Source: Rhizobium sp. CIAT894 (GTDB taxonomy: Bacteria > Pseudomonadota > Alphaproteobacteria > Rhizobiales > Rhizobiaceae). Taken from it: a stretch of DNA of 64,000 nt. The notes beneath the pieces were generated by a model. The model made no database searches and had not been told where the DNA came from. It saw only the letters and a program-made list of their open reading frames with translations. Numbering within the stretch: the first letter of the stretch is position 1; each line of letters opens with the position of its first letter. Made by a program: the position numbers and the translations under genes. The stretch spans positions 1,057,001 through 1,121,000 of the forward strand of contig NZ_CP020947.1 in assembly GCF_000172795.2 (NCBI RefSeq), read 5' to 3'. This document shows positions 50,571-59,399 of the stretch, piece by piece.

Positions 50571-51929
50571 ATGCCCAGAAACCCATCAACCGGCGTCTAT
50601 TCCAAACCCGCCGGAACGACACCCTCCGTCGGCCAGGTCATCGACCCGGCGCCGTGGAACGCGCTGACCACCGATCTTGGCAACGAAATCACCAATTCGC
50701 TGCCGCGCGATGGCTCGGCGCCGATGATCGCACCGCTCAAGGCTGCCGGCGGAACCGTGTCCGCGCCGGGCGTCGGCTTCGCCTCGACCCCGCAGACCGG
50801 CCTCTATCTGAAGGGCGGCGGCCTGCTGGGCTTTGCCCAGAACGGCGTCGACGTCTCGTTCGATCACGCTTTGGTCTATGCGGCCAAGTCGGGCGATTAC
50901 ACAGCACTTGCATCCGACGACAACGCGGTTCACCGCTTTACCGCGGCCGCGACGCTCACCCTGAGCGCAGCGGCAACGCTCGGCGCAAACTGGCACTATT
51001 GCGTCATCGCCGATGGCGGGGATGTGACGATCGATCCGAACGGTTCGGAGACGATCGACGGTGCGGCTACGCTCGTCCTCAAGGACGGCTATAGCGTCAA
51101 CATCATATGCTCCGGTGCGGCTTTGTTCACCAACAAGCTCTTCGCCAGGATCCAGAGTAAAGCCGACAGCGCGGCGGTCGGCGATTTCGTCGTCGGGCTC
51201 ATCCTTTCCAACAACGGCGGCAGCCCGAACACCCATATCGATTTCACCGCCGGCTCTGCCAGATCAGGGTCGAGTTTCGTTTCCAGCGCGGCGTCGTTCA
51301 CCAAAAGGGTGACGGGAACATTTGCGGCCGGAACAGGCGCAGGCGGCCTCGACGCCGGCGCGGTGGCGGCAAATGCGACATATTTCGCCTATGCCTTGCG
51401 CAAGGATGCGGATCTGTCTTTCGACGTTGTTCTCTCGACATCGGCAACCATCGGCGGCGTCACCACGACGCTGCTCACCGGCTATACCATCGTGAAATGC
51501 ATCGGTGTGGTGCTGACCGATGGAAGTTCGAATATTCGGCCGTTTATCCTGTACCCACGTGACGAATATACCTTCGTGACGCCGGTCAAGGATGCTGTCA
51601 GTGCTGCTATCTCTACGAGTTCGGCGCTTCTGGCGCTGACAGTGCCAAATGGAGTGAAGGTCAAGACGAAGCTGCGTTTCGAACTCACGTCGTCGGCAAC
51701 CACTAACGCTGCACTGTTATCCGACCCTGCACAAGGTGTGCTTGTTGCCGGCGCCGGCAGTGACGGCGCCAACGTCGGCTCTATTCAGGTAGCGAGCGGT
51801 TTCGCAGTGGGATCGCAGGAGATTTGGACAAATACAAGTCGGCAAATTCGCATGGCAGTGGGCGGCTCTACCGGCAGCATCTGGATATGGACCGATGGCT
51901 TTCATTTCCTTTGCGGAAGGAGCTCTTGA
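50571..51929 (+). CDS. Tail fibre/spike protein
   Basis: This 452-residue, beta-rich protein has an N-terminal anchor-like region (VGQVIDPAPWNALTTDLGNE, ITNSLPRDGSAPMIAPLKAA) common in rhizobial phage fibres. A long Ala/Gly/Ser/Thr-rich shaft follows, then a C-terminal part ending in cysteine-containing FHFLCGRSS. A ggaga ribosome site precedes it. It should be the receptor-binding protein. The surface-glycan island follows it directly. Confidence 0.7.
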   Translation: MPRNPSTGVYSKPAGTTPSVGQVIDPAPWNALTTDLGNEITNSLPRDGSAPMIAPLKAAGGTVSAPGVGFASTPQTGLYLKGGGLLGFAQNGVDVSFDHALVYAAKSGDYTALASDDNAVHRFTAAATLTLSAAATLGANWHYCVIADGGDVTIDPNGSETIDGAATLVLKDGYSVNIICSGAALFTNKLFARIQSKADSAAVGDFVVGLILSNNGGSPNTHIDFTAGSARSGSSFVSSAASFTKRVTGTFAAGTGAGGLDAGAVAANATYFAYALRKDADLSFDVVLSTSATIGGVTTTLLTGYTIVKCIGVVLTDGSSNIRPFILYPRDEYTFVTPVKDAVSAAISTSSALLALTVPNGVKVKTKLRFELTSSATTNAALLSDPAQGVLVAGAGSDGANVGSIQVASGFAVGSQEIWTNTSRQIRMAVGGSTGSIWIWTDGFHFLCGRSS

Positions 51930-51979
51930 ATAAGCTCCACACCTGTGTTTGACATGCCGCCATCACGCCAGGAGTAGAA

Positions 51980-52540
51980 ATGGCACAGGTCGACAAGGCA
52001 TCCTATCGTAATCGAGGCGGCTTAATCCAGCGGCTCGTCACTGCTTATAAGCGCTTCCGCCACTTCACCGCGGCCGGCGAAAATCTCGTGGTGAAGCCCA
52101 GCGCTGAGTTTCGCATGGTCGGTCATGCCGTCCTTGAGGTCGGCGATAACGTCACGATCCAAGACCAGTCGTTCTTCCAACTTACAATGCCAGAGCCCAA
52201 AGTCTTCATCGGCAATAACACCGTAATCGGCCGCCGCAACATCATCACGGCGAAAAACCGGATATCGATCGGTAATGATGTCTTGATCGGCTCTGATGTC
52301 CAGATCATCGATCACGGCCACGGCATGAGGCGCGATACGCTGATCAGGCTTCAGAAGGCCGAAATCGGCTTTGTCCAAATTGGTGATGATGTCTGGATTG
52401 GGGCAGGCGCCAAAATATTGATGAACGTCACGATCGGAACCGGTGCCGTGATCGGAGCAAATTCCGTCGTCACGTCCGATATTCCCGATTATGCGATCGC
52501 GGTGGGTTCGCCAGCGAAGGTCATCAAATATCGCACTTAA
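51980..52540 (+). CDS. Hexapeptide-repeat acyltransferase
   Basis: This 186-residue protein is a left-handed beta-helix acyltransferase. Hexapeptide repeats run from about 50 to 170 (VLEVGDNVTIQDQSF, VFIGNNTVIGRRNIITAKNR, VQIGDDVWIGAGAKILMNVT). The active-site histidine region is QIIDHGHGMRRD and the usual end is VVTSDIPDYAIAVGSPAKVI. It probably moves acetyl or succinyl to a sugar. A caggag ribosome site precedes the ATG. As first gene after the tail fibre it opens the surface-modification island. Confidence 0.88.
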   Translation: MAQVDKASYRNRGGLIQRLVTAYKRFRHFTAAGENLVVKPSAEFRMVGHAVLEVGDNVTIQDQSFFQLTMPEPKVFIGNNTVIGRRNIITAKNRISIGNDVLIGSDVQIIDHGHGMRRDTLIRLQKAEIGFVQIGDDVWIGAGAKILMNVTIGTGAVIGANSVVTSDIPDYAIAVGSPAKVIKYRT

Positions 52541-52760
52541 CTTACATCCGGGGAGCGTAAATTGAGGTTGAATTTCCAACGCGCCGGTTCCGGTGCTGTC
52601 TCGAGCGCAGGAAAGCTTGCCTGGCGTCCATCGGTACGGTCGTCCTTCGTGGTTCTCCGGTTTGGCTCCTTTTTATGCCCGACCTTGTGGATGACGCTTG
52701 CCATTCGTTCAAGACTTGCAGTCAGCGCCAATTAGCCAATCTACCCCGAGCACGTCACAT

Positions 52761-54464
52761 TCACCGAGGCGATTGGCAATAGGGGCCATCAAGAGTTAGG
52801 AGATGCCTTGCCGCATAGTGTTCAGGATCTCTTATCTTGGTGATAAAAGCACTCACCATATAGGACCACTTGCTTTGCACGTCGCGTCCGCGATGAACGA
52901 TGTAGAGGCATCCTGGAACGTCAACCGCCGCATCTTCGACTTTCGACCAGGCTCCCAAGAACCGTTTGAAATTGCCAACAAATCCCGACCAGCCGCCATA
53001 CGCAGTCATGGAATCATAATCCAGGATCAAGGCGTCGTGTTTCCCGGTCGCGGCCTCGTGCAAGCCGGCATATTCTCCCAGTCCGGGCATCGTATCGAAT
53101 GCGTTCAGGCCAGATCTATCGAGGATCACGTAATTGCGGCTTTGCAGGGAAGGGGTATTCCTGATGGTATCGGCAAAAGCCTCCTGGCGCAGGTGGTCCA
53201 CATAAAAAATGGCATAAACAAACCACCAATTTACAATGAACACCGCTATCAAGCCGGCAAATGAGGCCACTTTGATCCGATGACGGATCCCGGGATTCTT
53301 CGCCGGTAAGACGGCACATGTGATCTTGAAAAGGCCCAGGGTCGAAAAGGCGGCGCCAAACGGAAGCAGCACTTGAAAGCGGGTCGCCATCCAAGGCTCA
53401 TAGGAGGGTTCCTTCCCAACCAGGACATAGGCCGAGGCTCCAAGACCCAACAGCACGACACCGATGCCTATCAATCCTTTTCCATTGCATTTGACTTCCG
53501 TGTCGCTCCCCGAAGAATTTGCTCCAATCAAGTAAACAAACAACAGGGCAGCCAAAAATATCGCCAGGGCAGCGGGTTTTCCAATGTATATTCCATCATA
53601 TGGGAGAATGTATAAAATTATGACTTTGATTTCCGAAAATATTGTGCCGAAATTGATGTCGATGACATTGTAGCTGGCGGCAAACATGCCGGTTTTCTTG
53701 AATAGGAAATGTTGTATTACGGTGTAAAGGAAGGGCAGTAGCAGGATTGCCACCGTTCTCTTTATAACAAATTTGAATTTGCTTAAATAGTTTCTATAAT
53801 GAATCGGATCTGTTGAAGTCTCGGCTTTCTTGTAAAGCAGGATGGCAGCGATGAAAAAGACCAATAGAAAGGGCGGTATCAGAGCGTTGAACTGAAAGGA
53901 AAACATAAATAAAGCGTAAGAAATATACTCTGTATATAAATTTTTATTTATCACTGAAATTACAAAAATATACAACGCAAAAACAAATAGCAGTAGAAAA
54001 AATAGCCCTGGATTATTTATAGCGGCAATCCCGGCAAAATTAACCGGCAAAGCTGCTGCGAGTAACGACAGGGCTGTTGCATCAGATTTTGAAAAATCGA
54101 AAGATTTTAAGATAAGATAGAATACATGAATGATGAGGTAACCGAGCGCAAAGGTCGAGAAAGCGTAAAACCACCAGCCGATCACTTGAACGGCATAATG
54201 ATAATATCCGAGAAGCGGAAATCCGGCCTGGGTAAAAACTGATACAAGCATTTCTTTGCTGGCGCCGGAAAGGCTCCAGTCATCCCAATATCGTGCACCC
54301 GATAAAAGAAAGATGGGAAGGTGGGCGCCCATATAAACGAGAAATATTTGCAATTCAGCTCTTTTGAAAAGTCCTTTCATGTCGGGCATCTTATGGCTTT
54401 CCTTGGACATGCGGGACATCCATTTTTGTACAAATGATCGGTATTGCGTTGTCGGCTCTGTCAT
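52761..54464 (-). CDS. Polytopic membrane protein, candidate GtrC-type glycosyltransferase
   Basis: This roughly 567-residue protein has about 10-12 transmembrane segments and a C-terminal soluble domain (about 440-567). The early loop LLSGARYWDDWSLSGASKEM contains acidic residues as in GT-C and Gtr serotype-converting transferases. It is markedly AT-rich compared with all flanking genes and runs opposite to them, so it has a separate origin. Start codon could be TTG at 54473 or ATG at 54464. It probably uses a lipid-linked sugar made and flipped by the neighbouring genes to modify surface polysaccharide; this is inference. Confidence 0.7.
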   Translation of the reverse strand: MTEPTTQYRSFVQKWMSRMSKESHKMPDMKGLFKRAELQIFLVYMGAHLPIFLLSGARYWDDWSLSGASKEMLVSVFTQAGFPLLGYYHYAVQVIGWWFYAFSTFALGYLIIHVFYLILKSFDFSKSDATALSLLAAALPVNFAGIAAINNPGLFFLLLFVFALYIFVISVINKNLYTEYISYALFMFSFQFNALIPPFLLVFFIAAILLYKKAETSTDPIHYRNYLSKFKFVIKRTVAILLLPFLYTVIQHFLFKKTGMFAASYNVIDINFGTIFSEIKVIILYILPYDGIYIGKPAALAIFLAALLFVYLIGANSSGSDTEVKCNGKGLIGIGVVLLGLGASAYVLVGKEPSYEPWMATRFQVLLPFGAAFSTLGLFKITCAVLPAKNPGIRHRIKVASFAGLIAVFIVNWWFVYAIFYVDHLRQEAFADTIRNTPSLQSRNYVILDRSGLNAFDTMPGLGEYAGLHEAATGKHDALILDYDSMTAYGGWSGFVGNFKRFLGAWSKVEDAAVDVPGCLYIVHRGRDVQSKWSYMVSAFITKIRDPEHYAARHLLTLDGPYCQSPR

Positions 54465-54611
54465 TGTTTTCAATCAATGTCAAAGTCGAATGAGCCATCG
54501 AAGATGACGGCTAATCCAATGAATGGGACCGATAGACAGGTGCAATAGCAACGAGCGTGATTCGGTTGCCGAACGTGCGCGGTTGATAAACGGTCCTCGG
54601 CTAAGTCACTG

Positions 54612-54667
54612 TTTGCAAACCGAGCGGTTCTCTTAATATAAATTTGCAAACCAATCAGTTCCTTTAA
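54612..54667. promoter_or_regulatory. Imperfect direct repeat in the divergent glycan-island promoter
   Basis: The 25-bp units tttgcaaaccgagcggttct.. and tttgcaaaccaatcagttcc.. have a 31-bp period (three helix turns), both ending ttaat. They lie between the divergent membrane-protein and aminotransferase genes in an otherwise gene-free 359-bp interval (54465-54823). They may be a pair of sites for one regulator. Confidence 0.5.
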
Positions 54668-54823
54668 TGGAAAAATGTATCGTCGCGAGCGTGGTGGCCT
54701 ATGACCGCAGTCCTGGCGGAATATCACTTGTCTTATGTGGATTATAATTTAATTAGGGGCGCAAAGCGGGGGCTTTTTTGCTATCGAGCCTTTGACGCTA
54801 TACGCTGTTTCGGATGTTCGTGA

Positions 54824-55951
54824 ATGAATCGTGTCTCTTTTGCATTGCCTCACCTGATCGGGAAGGAGGCGCTCTATCTCAATGAATGCCTTCTCTCGGG
54901 CCAGTGGGGCGGCGATGCAAGCTTCACAAAGCGATGCCATGCGCATCTGGATTCGATGTACGATGCCAGCACGCTTCTGTGCCACTCGTGTACCGCCGCC
55001 TTGGAAATGGCCGCAATGCTTCTCCGCCTCGGGCCGGGGGATGAGGTTATCATGCCGTCGTTCACCTTCGTGTCGACGGCCAATGCGGTGGTGCTGCGAG
55101 GAGCTGTGCCGGTATTTGTCGACATTCGCAGCGATACGCTCAATATCGATGAAACGCTGATCGAGGCCGCCATCACGCCGAGAACCAAGGCGATCTTCGT
55201 CGTTCACTACGCCGGAGTGGGTTGCGAAATGGAGCCTATTCTGGCTATCGCCTCGCGCCATGGACTGGCTGTGGTGGAGGATGCAGCCCAGGCTTACCTG
55301 GCGTCCTGGAAGGGGCGTGCTCTCGGAACATTCGGCCAGTTGGCCACCCTAAGCTTTCATCAGACCAAGAATATTGTCTCCGGTGAAGGTGGGGCTTTGA
55401 TCATCAATGATCCCGCTCTCGTCGAGCGAGCGCAAGTTATCCGGGAGAAGGGCACTAATCGCTCCCAGTTCATTCGCGGCGAAGTGGCCAAATACGATTG
55501 GCAGGATATGGGGTCCTCCTTCCTGCCATCTGATTTGGTGGCTGCCGTGCTCCTGGCTCAGCTTGAATACGCCGAAGATCTGACGCGGCAGCGCCTTTCG
55601 CTGTGGCATGCCTACGACGCAATATTCAAAGCGGCCGGCCATAACGGGTTGCGCCTTCCTGAAATTCCGGCCGACGCTGCACATAACGGACATATCTATC
55701 ATCTGCGCTTCGCCAATCTTGAACGTCGCGAAGAAACGCGCCGCAAATTGGTGGCAGAAGGCATAGGGGGCGTTACGCACTATGTTCCGCTGCATTCTTC
55801 GCCGGCCGGTGAACGATATGGACTCACGCCCTCGTCGATGGCGGTCACCAACCAGACGGCCGATACCCTGCTTCGGCTGCCCCTGCATGGCGGACTGACC
55901 GAGGCAGATATTGCCCGCGTCGCGAGCCGGGTTCTGGAATTTGCGCAATGA
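54824..55951 (+). CDS. DegT/DnrJ/EryC1 sugar aminotransferase (WecE/RffA-like)
   Basis: This 375-residue PLP enzyme has the sugar aminotransferase pattern. The start LPHLIGKEALYLNECLLSGQ is typical, followed by CHSCTAALEMAAMLL, Asp153 (VVEDAAQAY), and the Schiff-base lysine Lys182 in SFHQTKNIVSGEGGAL. Sequence matches dTDP-4-amino-4,6-dideoxygalactose transaminase closely in layout. It should convert a nucleotide keto-sugar to its amino form in the cytoplasm. It is first of a rightward run; the next start overlaps its stop by 4 bases. Confidence 0.9.
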   Translation: MNRVSFALPHLIGKEALYLNECLLSGQWGGDASFTKRCHAHLDSMYDASTLLCHSCTAALEMAAMLLRLGPGDEVIMPSFTFVSTANAVVLRGAVPVFVDIRSDTLNIDETLIEAAITPRTKAIFVVHYAGVGCEMEPILAIASRHGLAVVEDAAQAYLASWKGRALGTFGQLATLSFHQTKNIVSGEGGALIINDPALVERAQVIREKGTNRSQFIRGEVAKYDWQDMGSSFLPSDLVAAVLLAQLEYAEDLTRQRLSLWHAYDAIFKAAGHNGLRLPEIPADAAHNGHIYHLRFANLERREETRRKLVAEGIGGVTHYVPLHSSPAGERYGLTPSSMAVTNQTADTLLRLPLHGGLTEADIARVASRVLEFAQ

Positions 55952-56832
55952 AACGTTGTTTGGCGTGCGATGCCGTGTATGAGGCGGACATCTGGCGATG
56001 CCCCAAATGCGACACGATCGTGCCTCTGGAAGATGGTTTCCTGACCTTTGCGCCCGCGCTTGCCCATGACAATGACGGTTTTGCGAGCAGTTCACATGAA
56101 CAGCTTCAGGCCCTGCAGCATGGCAGCTTCTGGTTTCGGGCCAGAAACCGCCTGATCACAGATCTTGTGCGACGGTATTTTGTCAAAAGCCAACGGGCGC
56201 TGGAAGTGGGATGCGGCACGGGCTTCGTCCTCACGGCTTTGCGCGAGGCTCTCCCGCAGGCGGTCCTGTGCGGCAGCGAGATCTATCTGAACGGCTTGCC
56301 TTACGCGCGCGAGCGGTTGAAAGGGGCGGGCCAGCTTTTCCAGATGGACGCGCGCGACCTCCCTTTCCATGGGGAATTCGACTTGCTTTGTGCGTTCGAT
56401 GTGCTGGAGCATATCGACGAGGACGAGCTGGTCTTGCGGCAAATGGCCCAGGCCCTGCGGGCGGATGGTGGAGTGTTGCTGGCTGTTCCGCAACACCCCG
56501 GCCTTTGGAGCCGCAACGATGATCTGGCATTCCACAAACGCCGTTATCGGCGCGGCGAACTGGAGCAGAAATGTGCGGCCGCTGGTCTCGATGTGATTTT
56601 CTCGACATCATTTGTGACGAGCCTGTTGCCGGTTTTCGCGCTCCAGCGCGCCACGCGCAGCCGCTCCAAGGATCATGATCCGGCGCGGGAGCTGCAACTG
56701 CCTCGGTTCGTGGACAGGTCGTTCGAGATGTTGCTGGATGGCGAACGACAGCTTATCCGCCTCGGGGTGCGCTTGCCGGCCGGCGGATCGCGTTTCGTGG
56801 TGGCAAGAAAGACTGCAGGTGCGCGGTCATGA
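55948..56832 (+). CDS. SAM methyltransferase with N-terminal zinc ribbon
   Basis: This 294-residue protein has a four-cysteine zinc ribbon at the start (Cys4, 7, 18, 21: CLACDAVYEADIWRCPKC). A class I methyltransferase domain follows with motif I LEVGCGTGFVLTAL (about 85-98), acidic strand 2 GSEIYLNG, and FDVLEHIDEDEL. C-terminal basic segments (RATRSRSKDHDPARE) may contact a carrier. Zinc-ribbon methyltransferases of this type methylate nucleotide-linked or lipid-linked sugars. Overlaps on both sides show translational coupling. Confidence 0.85.
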   Translation: MKRCLACDAVYEADIWRCPKCDTIVPLEDGFLTFAPALAHDNDGFASSSHEQLQALQHGSFWFRARNRLITDLVRRYFVKSQRALEVGCGTGFVLTALREALPQAVLCGSEIYLNGLPYARERLKGAGQLFQMDARDLPFHGEFDLLCAFDVLEHIDEDELVLRQMAQALRADGGVLLAVPQHPGLWSRNDDLAFHKRRYRRGELEQKCAAAGLDVIFSTSFVTSLLPVFALQRATRSRSKDHDPARELQLPRFVDRSFEMLLDGERQLIRLGVRLPAGGSRFVVARKTAGARS

Positions 56833-57539
56833 AACGTGTAGCGATCATACAGTCAGCTTATGTTCCCTGGCGCGGCTTCTTCGACCTTATCGGTCGCTGC
56901 GATGAATATATCATTTATGATCAGGTCGCCTACAGCAAAGGCCACTGGCACAATCGGAACAAGATCAAGACTGCAACGGGCACGCGCTGGATCACCATTC
57001 CCGTGGTGACTAGCGGCAGGTTGGGGCAGCCCATCGAGGACGTTGAAATCAAGGGCGATTGGGCCGAGGGGCATTTTGCCCAGATCCGTCAGGCCTATAA
57101 GGCCGCACCCGCCGCCAAGCTCGTTCTTCCTGTTCTCGAAGCGCTCTACAGCCAGGCCGGGAAATTGAAATTTCTGACTGAAGTCAATGAGTTGTTCCTC
57201 AGGCATTTCGTCGAAGCGTTAAAGCTGGATGTTCTGATCACACGCGACAGAATATATGCGCCGCACTCGACGCGAAGTGAGCGCGTTCTTGCCACTTGCC
57301 TTGCGGCCGGCGCGACACATTATTTGTCGGGTCCGTCCGCGAAAGTGTATTTGGACGAAACAATGTTTCGGGATGCAGGGATCACGGTGGAGTGGATGAG
57401 TTATGGCCCTTATCCGGAATACCCCCAGCTTCACGGTGTTTTCGACGGGCAAGTCAGCATCATAGATCCTATTCTGAATGGGCACGGGGCTGGATCTGTG
57501 ACCGCGCCCGGCCCGCAACAGGGAGCAGCAGCATGGTAA
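56829..57539 (+). CDS. WbqC-like family protein
   Basis: This 236-residue protein has the WbqC family start AIIQSAYVPWRGFFDLIGRC (5-24). It continues IYDQVAYSKGHWHNRNKIKT with conserved His/Asn/Arg, TRWITIPV, and the late GATHYLSGPSAKVYLDETMF. WbqC-like proteins occur in O-antigen clusters and have been linked to amino-sugar or glycine/N-acyl modification. The biochemical role is not settled. The start overlaps the methyltransferase stop (atga). Confidence 0.88.
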   Translation: MKRVAIIQSAYVPWRGFFDLIGRCDEYIIYDQVAYSKGHWHNRNKIKTATGTRWITIPVVTSGRLGQPIEDVEIKGDWAEGHFAQIRQAYKAAPAAKLVLPVLEALYSQAGKLKFLTEVNELFLRHFVEALKLDVLITRDRIYAPHSTRSERVLATCLAAGATHYLSGPSAKVYLDETMFRDAGITVEWMSYGPYPEYPQLHGVFDGQVSIIDPILNGHGAGSVTAPGPQQGAAAW

Positions 57540-57621
57540 GCCGTTTGACCTTCATGCGCAAAGCCGAAGATGCTCGGCCGTCTGGGCACGCAACTGAGCA
57601 GGCTGGCTTCGCATATATCGG

Positions 57622-58572
57622 ATGCAAACTGTGAATTACTCGATTGTCGTGCCCATCTATGGCGATGGCGGTTTGGCCCGAGACCTCTGTGTGGAAGTTC
57701 AGCGGGTCATGCGTGCATTTACAGGTCGCGAGGATCTTGGGGCGATACTGGAGTTGATTTTCGTTAATGACGGTAGCCGGGACAACAGCCTTGAGCTGTT
57801 GCTTCCGTTGCAGGCCGAGTTCGATTTCGTCAGGATCATCGATCTGTCAAGAAATTTTGGCCAGCATATTGCCATCGCTTGCGGGTTTCGCGAGGCCGCG
57901 GGCGATGTCGTCATCCGAATGAATGTCGACATGCAGGATCATCCGGACCAGATTCCAGCATTGCTCGAGCATATGGCGGCGACGAAGGCGGACATCGTGA
58001 TCGGACAGTACGAGCAACGCGAAAGCCCGCTGATCAATCGCATGACCGCTCGGCTCTATTATAGTTTTTTTCGAATTATGACCGGTCTCGATTCGCCTCA
58101 GAACACGTCTCCCCTGCGGGTGCTGAGCCGCCGATACGTCAATGCTTACAATTGCCTGACAGAAAAGACGCGGTTCCCCCAAGGTCTTGATCAATGGTTA
58201 GGCTTCTCGCCACGTTACACTCAAATTGCCCACCGGCCGCGACTGAAGGGCAGGTCTTCCTATAATTTCTGGTCACGGCTGCGGCTGGGGCTTGATGGGC
58301 TGCTGTATTTTTCCGAGCGTCCGCTGATCATAATGATGTCGCTGGGGCTGTTCCTCAGCGCATTTGGTACAGTGATGGGCTTGTTGCTTGTGGTGATGCG
58401 CCTGTTTTTGACCAACATCGAACCCGGCTTCACGGCTCTTGCTGCAATCGGCCTATTTGCTTTTGGTGTCCAGCTGATTTGTTTGGGAGTTGTCGGCTTT
58501 TACGTCGGAAAGATTTTCAAGGAAGTTCAAAATCGTCCGCTCTACATCATCAAGGACAGATTTTGGAGCTAG
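57622..58572 (+). CDS. GtrB/ArnC-type polyprenyl-phosphate glycosyltransferase (GT2)
   Basis: This 316-residue protein has a GT-A domain with SIVVPIYGD, FVNDGSRDNSLEL (48-60), ASP-rich VIRMNVDMQDHPDQIP (98-113) and LSRNFGQHIAIACG. Two C-terminal transmembrane segments (about 236-262 and 270-296) follow. Enzymes of this type load a sugar on undecaprenyl phosphate on the inner face of the membrane. It is the central step of the serotype-conversion-like pathway here. Confidence 0.92.
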   Translation: MQTVNYSIVVPIYGDGGLARDLCVEVQRVMRAFTGREDLGAILELIFVNDGSRDNSLELLLPLQAEFDFVRIIDLSRNFGQHIAIACGFREAAGDVVIRMNVDMQDHPDQIPALLEHMAATKADIVIGQYEQRESPLINRMTARLYYSFFRIMTGLDSPQNTSPLRVLSRRYVNAYNCLTEKTRFPQGLDQWLGFSPRYTQIAHRPRLKGRSSYNFWSRLRLGLDGLLYFSERPLIIMMSLGLFLSAFGTVMGLLLVVMRLFLTNIEPGFTALAAIGLFAFGVQLICLGVVGFYVGKIFKEVQNRPLYIIKDRFWS

Positions 58573-58609
58573 AGATATCAACTGCTTAGCCACAAATCAG
58601 AGATAGACC

Positions 58610-59374
58610 ATGTCGCACGAATCCACCACCATCAGCTATTCACCTTCCACCAGCATCGACGCTAGGCAGAAGATATTCGAATTGCAGAAGACCTATCCTG
58701 CAACGCCGGAGGAAAAAGAGCGTTCGCCCGGTCTTTTCCTGCGTGGTTCATTGCTGGCACGTATTCTGGCGATCCGGGATATTTATGTGCAGATCGTCGA
58801 TATTCCGGGCTCCATTTTCGATATTGGCACATGGCGCGGCCAGACTGCCGTGCTATGCGAGAACCTCCGGGCCATTTACGAACCTCTGCATCTCAATCGT
58901 CGAATTGCCTGTTTCGACACGTTCGAGGGCTATGTCGGCTTCTCCGACAAGGATGCTCCATCCGAGCTGCATCGCGACGGCACCTATGGCGTCGGAGGCG
59001 AGGAATATGCTGCCTATCTCGACGAATTGCTGAAGCTGCATGAACAATCCAACGCCATGGGAAACAATTTCGGCAAGCATAAGGTGATTAAGGGGGACTG
59101 CTGCGAGACTATCCCGAAATATTTCTTTGACAATCCCCATGAATTTGTGGCGCTCGCCTTCTTCGATGTGAATTCGTATCAACCGTCGCTCGAAGCCTTC
59201 GAGGCTGTTTGGCAGCGGATGGTACCGGGCGGCATTGCTGCTTTTTGGCAGTTGACCAGAAATGTCATTCCGGCTGAAGGACGCGTTTATGCAGAGAACA
59301 TCGTCGGCAGATACGGCCATAGTCTGCACCGATGCCCTACCTATCCTGGGCTATGTTATCTGAAAAAGATCTAA
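58610..59374 (+). CDS. TylF/MycF-type O-methyltransferase
   Basis: This 254-residue protein has the macrocin-O-methyltransferase pattern. It has PGSIFDIGTWRGQTAVLCEN (SAM site), RRIACFDTFEGYVG with the metal/substrate loop, VIKGDCCETIPKYF, and the acidic ALAFFDVNSYQPSLEAFEAV. TylF relatives methylate sugar hydroxyls and need Mg2+. In this island it should methylate the amino-sugar or its precursor. A 37-bp gap separates it from the glycosyltransferase gene. Confidence 0.87.
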   Translation: MSHESTTISYSPSTSIDARQKIFELQKTYPATPEEKERSPGLFLRGSLLARILAIRDIYVQIVDIPGSIFDIGTWRGQTAVLCENLRAIYEPLHLNRRIACFDTFEGYVGFSDKDAPSELHRDGTYGVGGEEYAAYLDELLKLHEQSNAMGNNFGKHKVIKGDCCETIPKYFFDNPHEFVALAFFDVNSYQPSLEAFEAVWQRMVPGGIAAFWQLTRNVIPAEGRVYAENIVGRYGHSLHRCPTYPGLCYLKKI

Positions 59375-59399
59375 CTCGCATTTTTCGCTTGGAGTGCAC

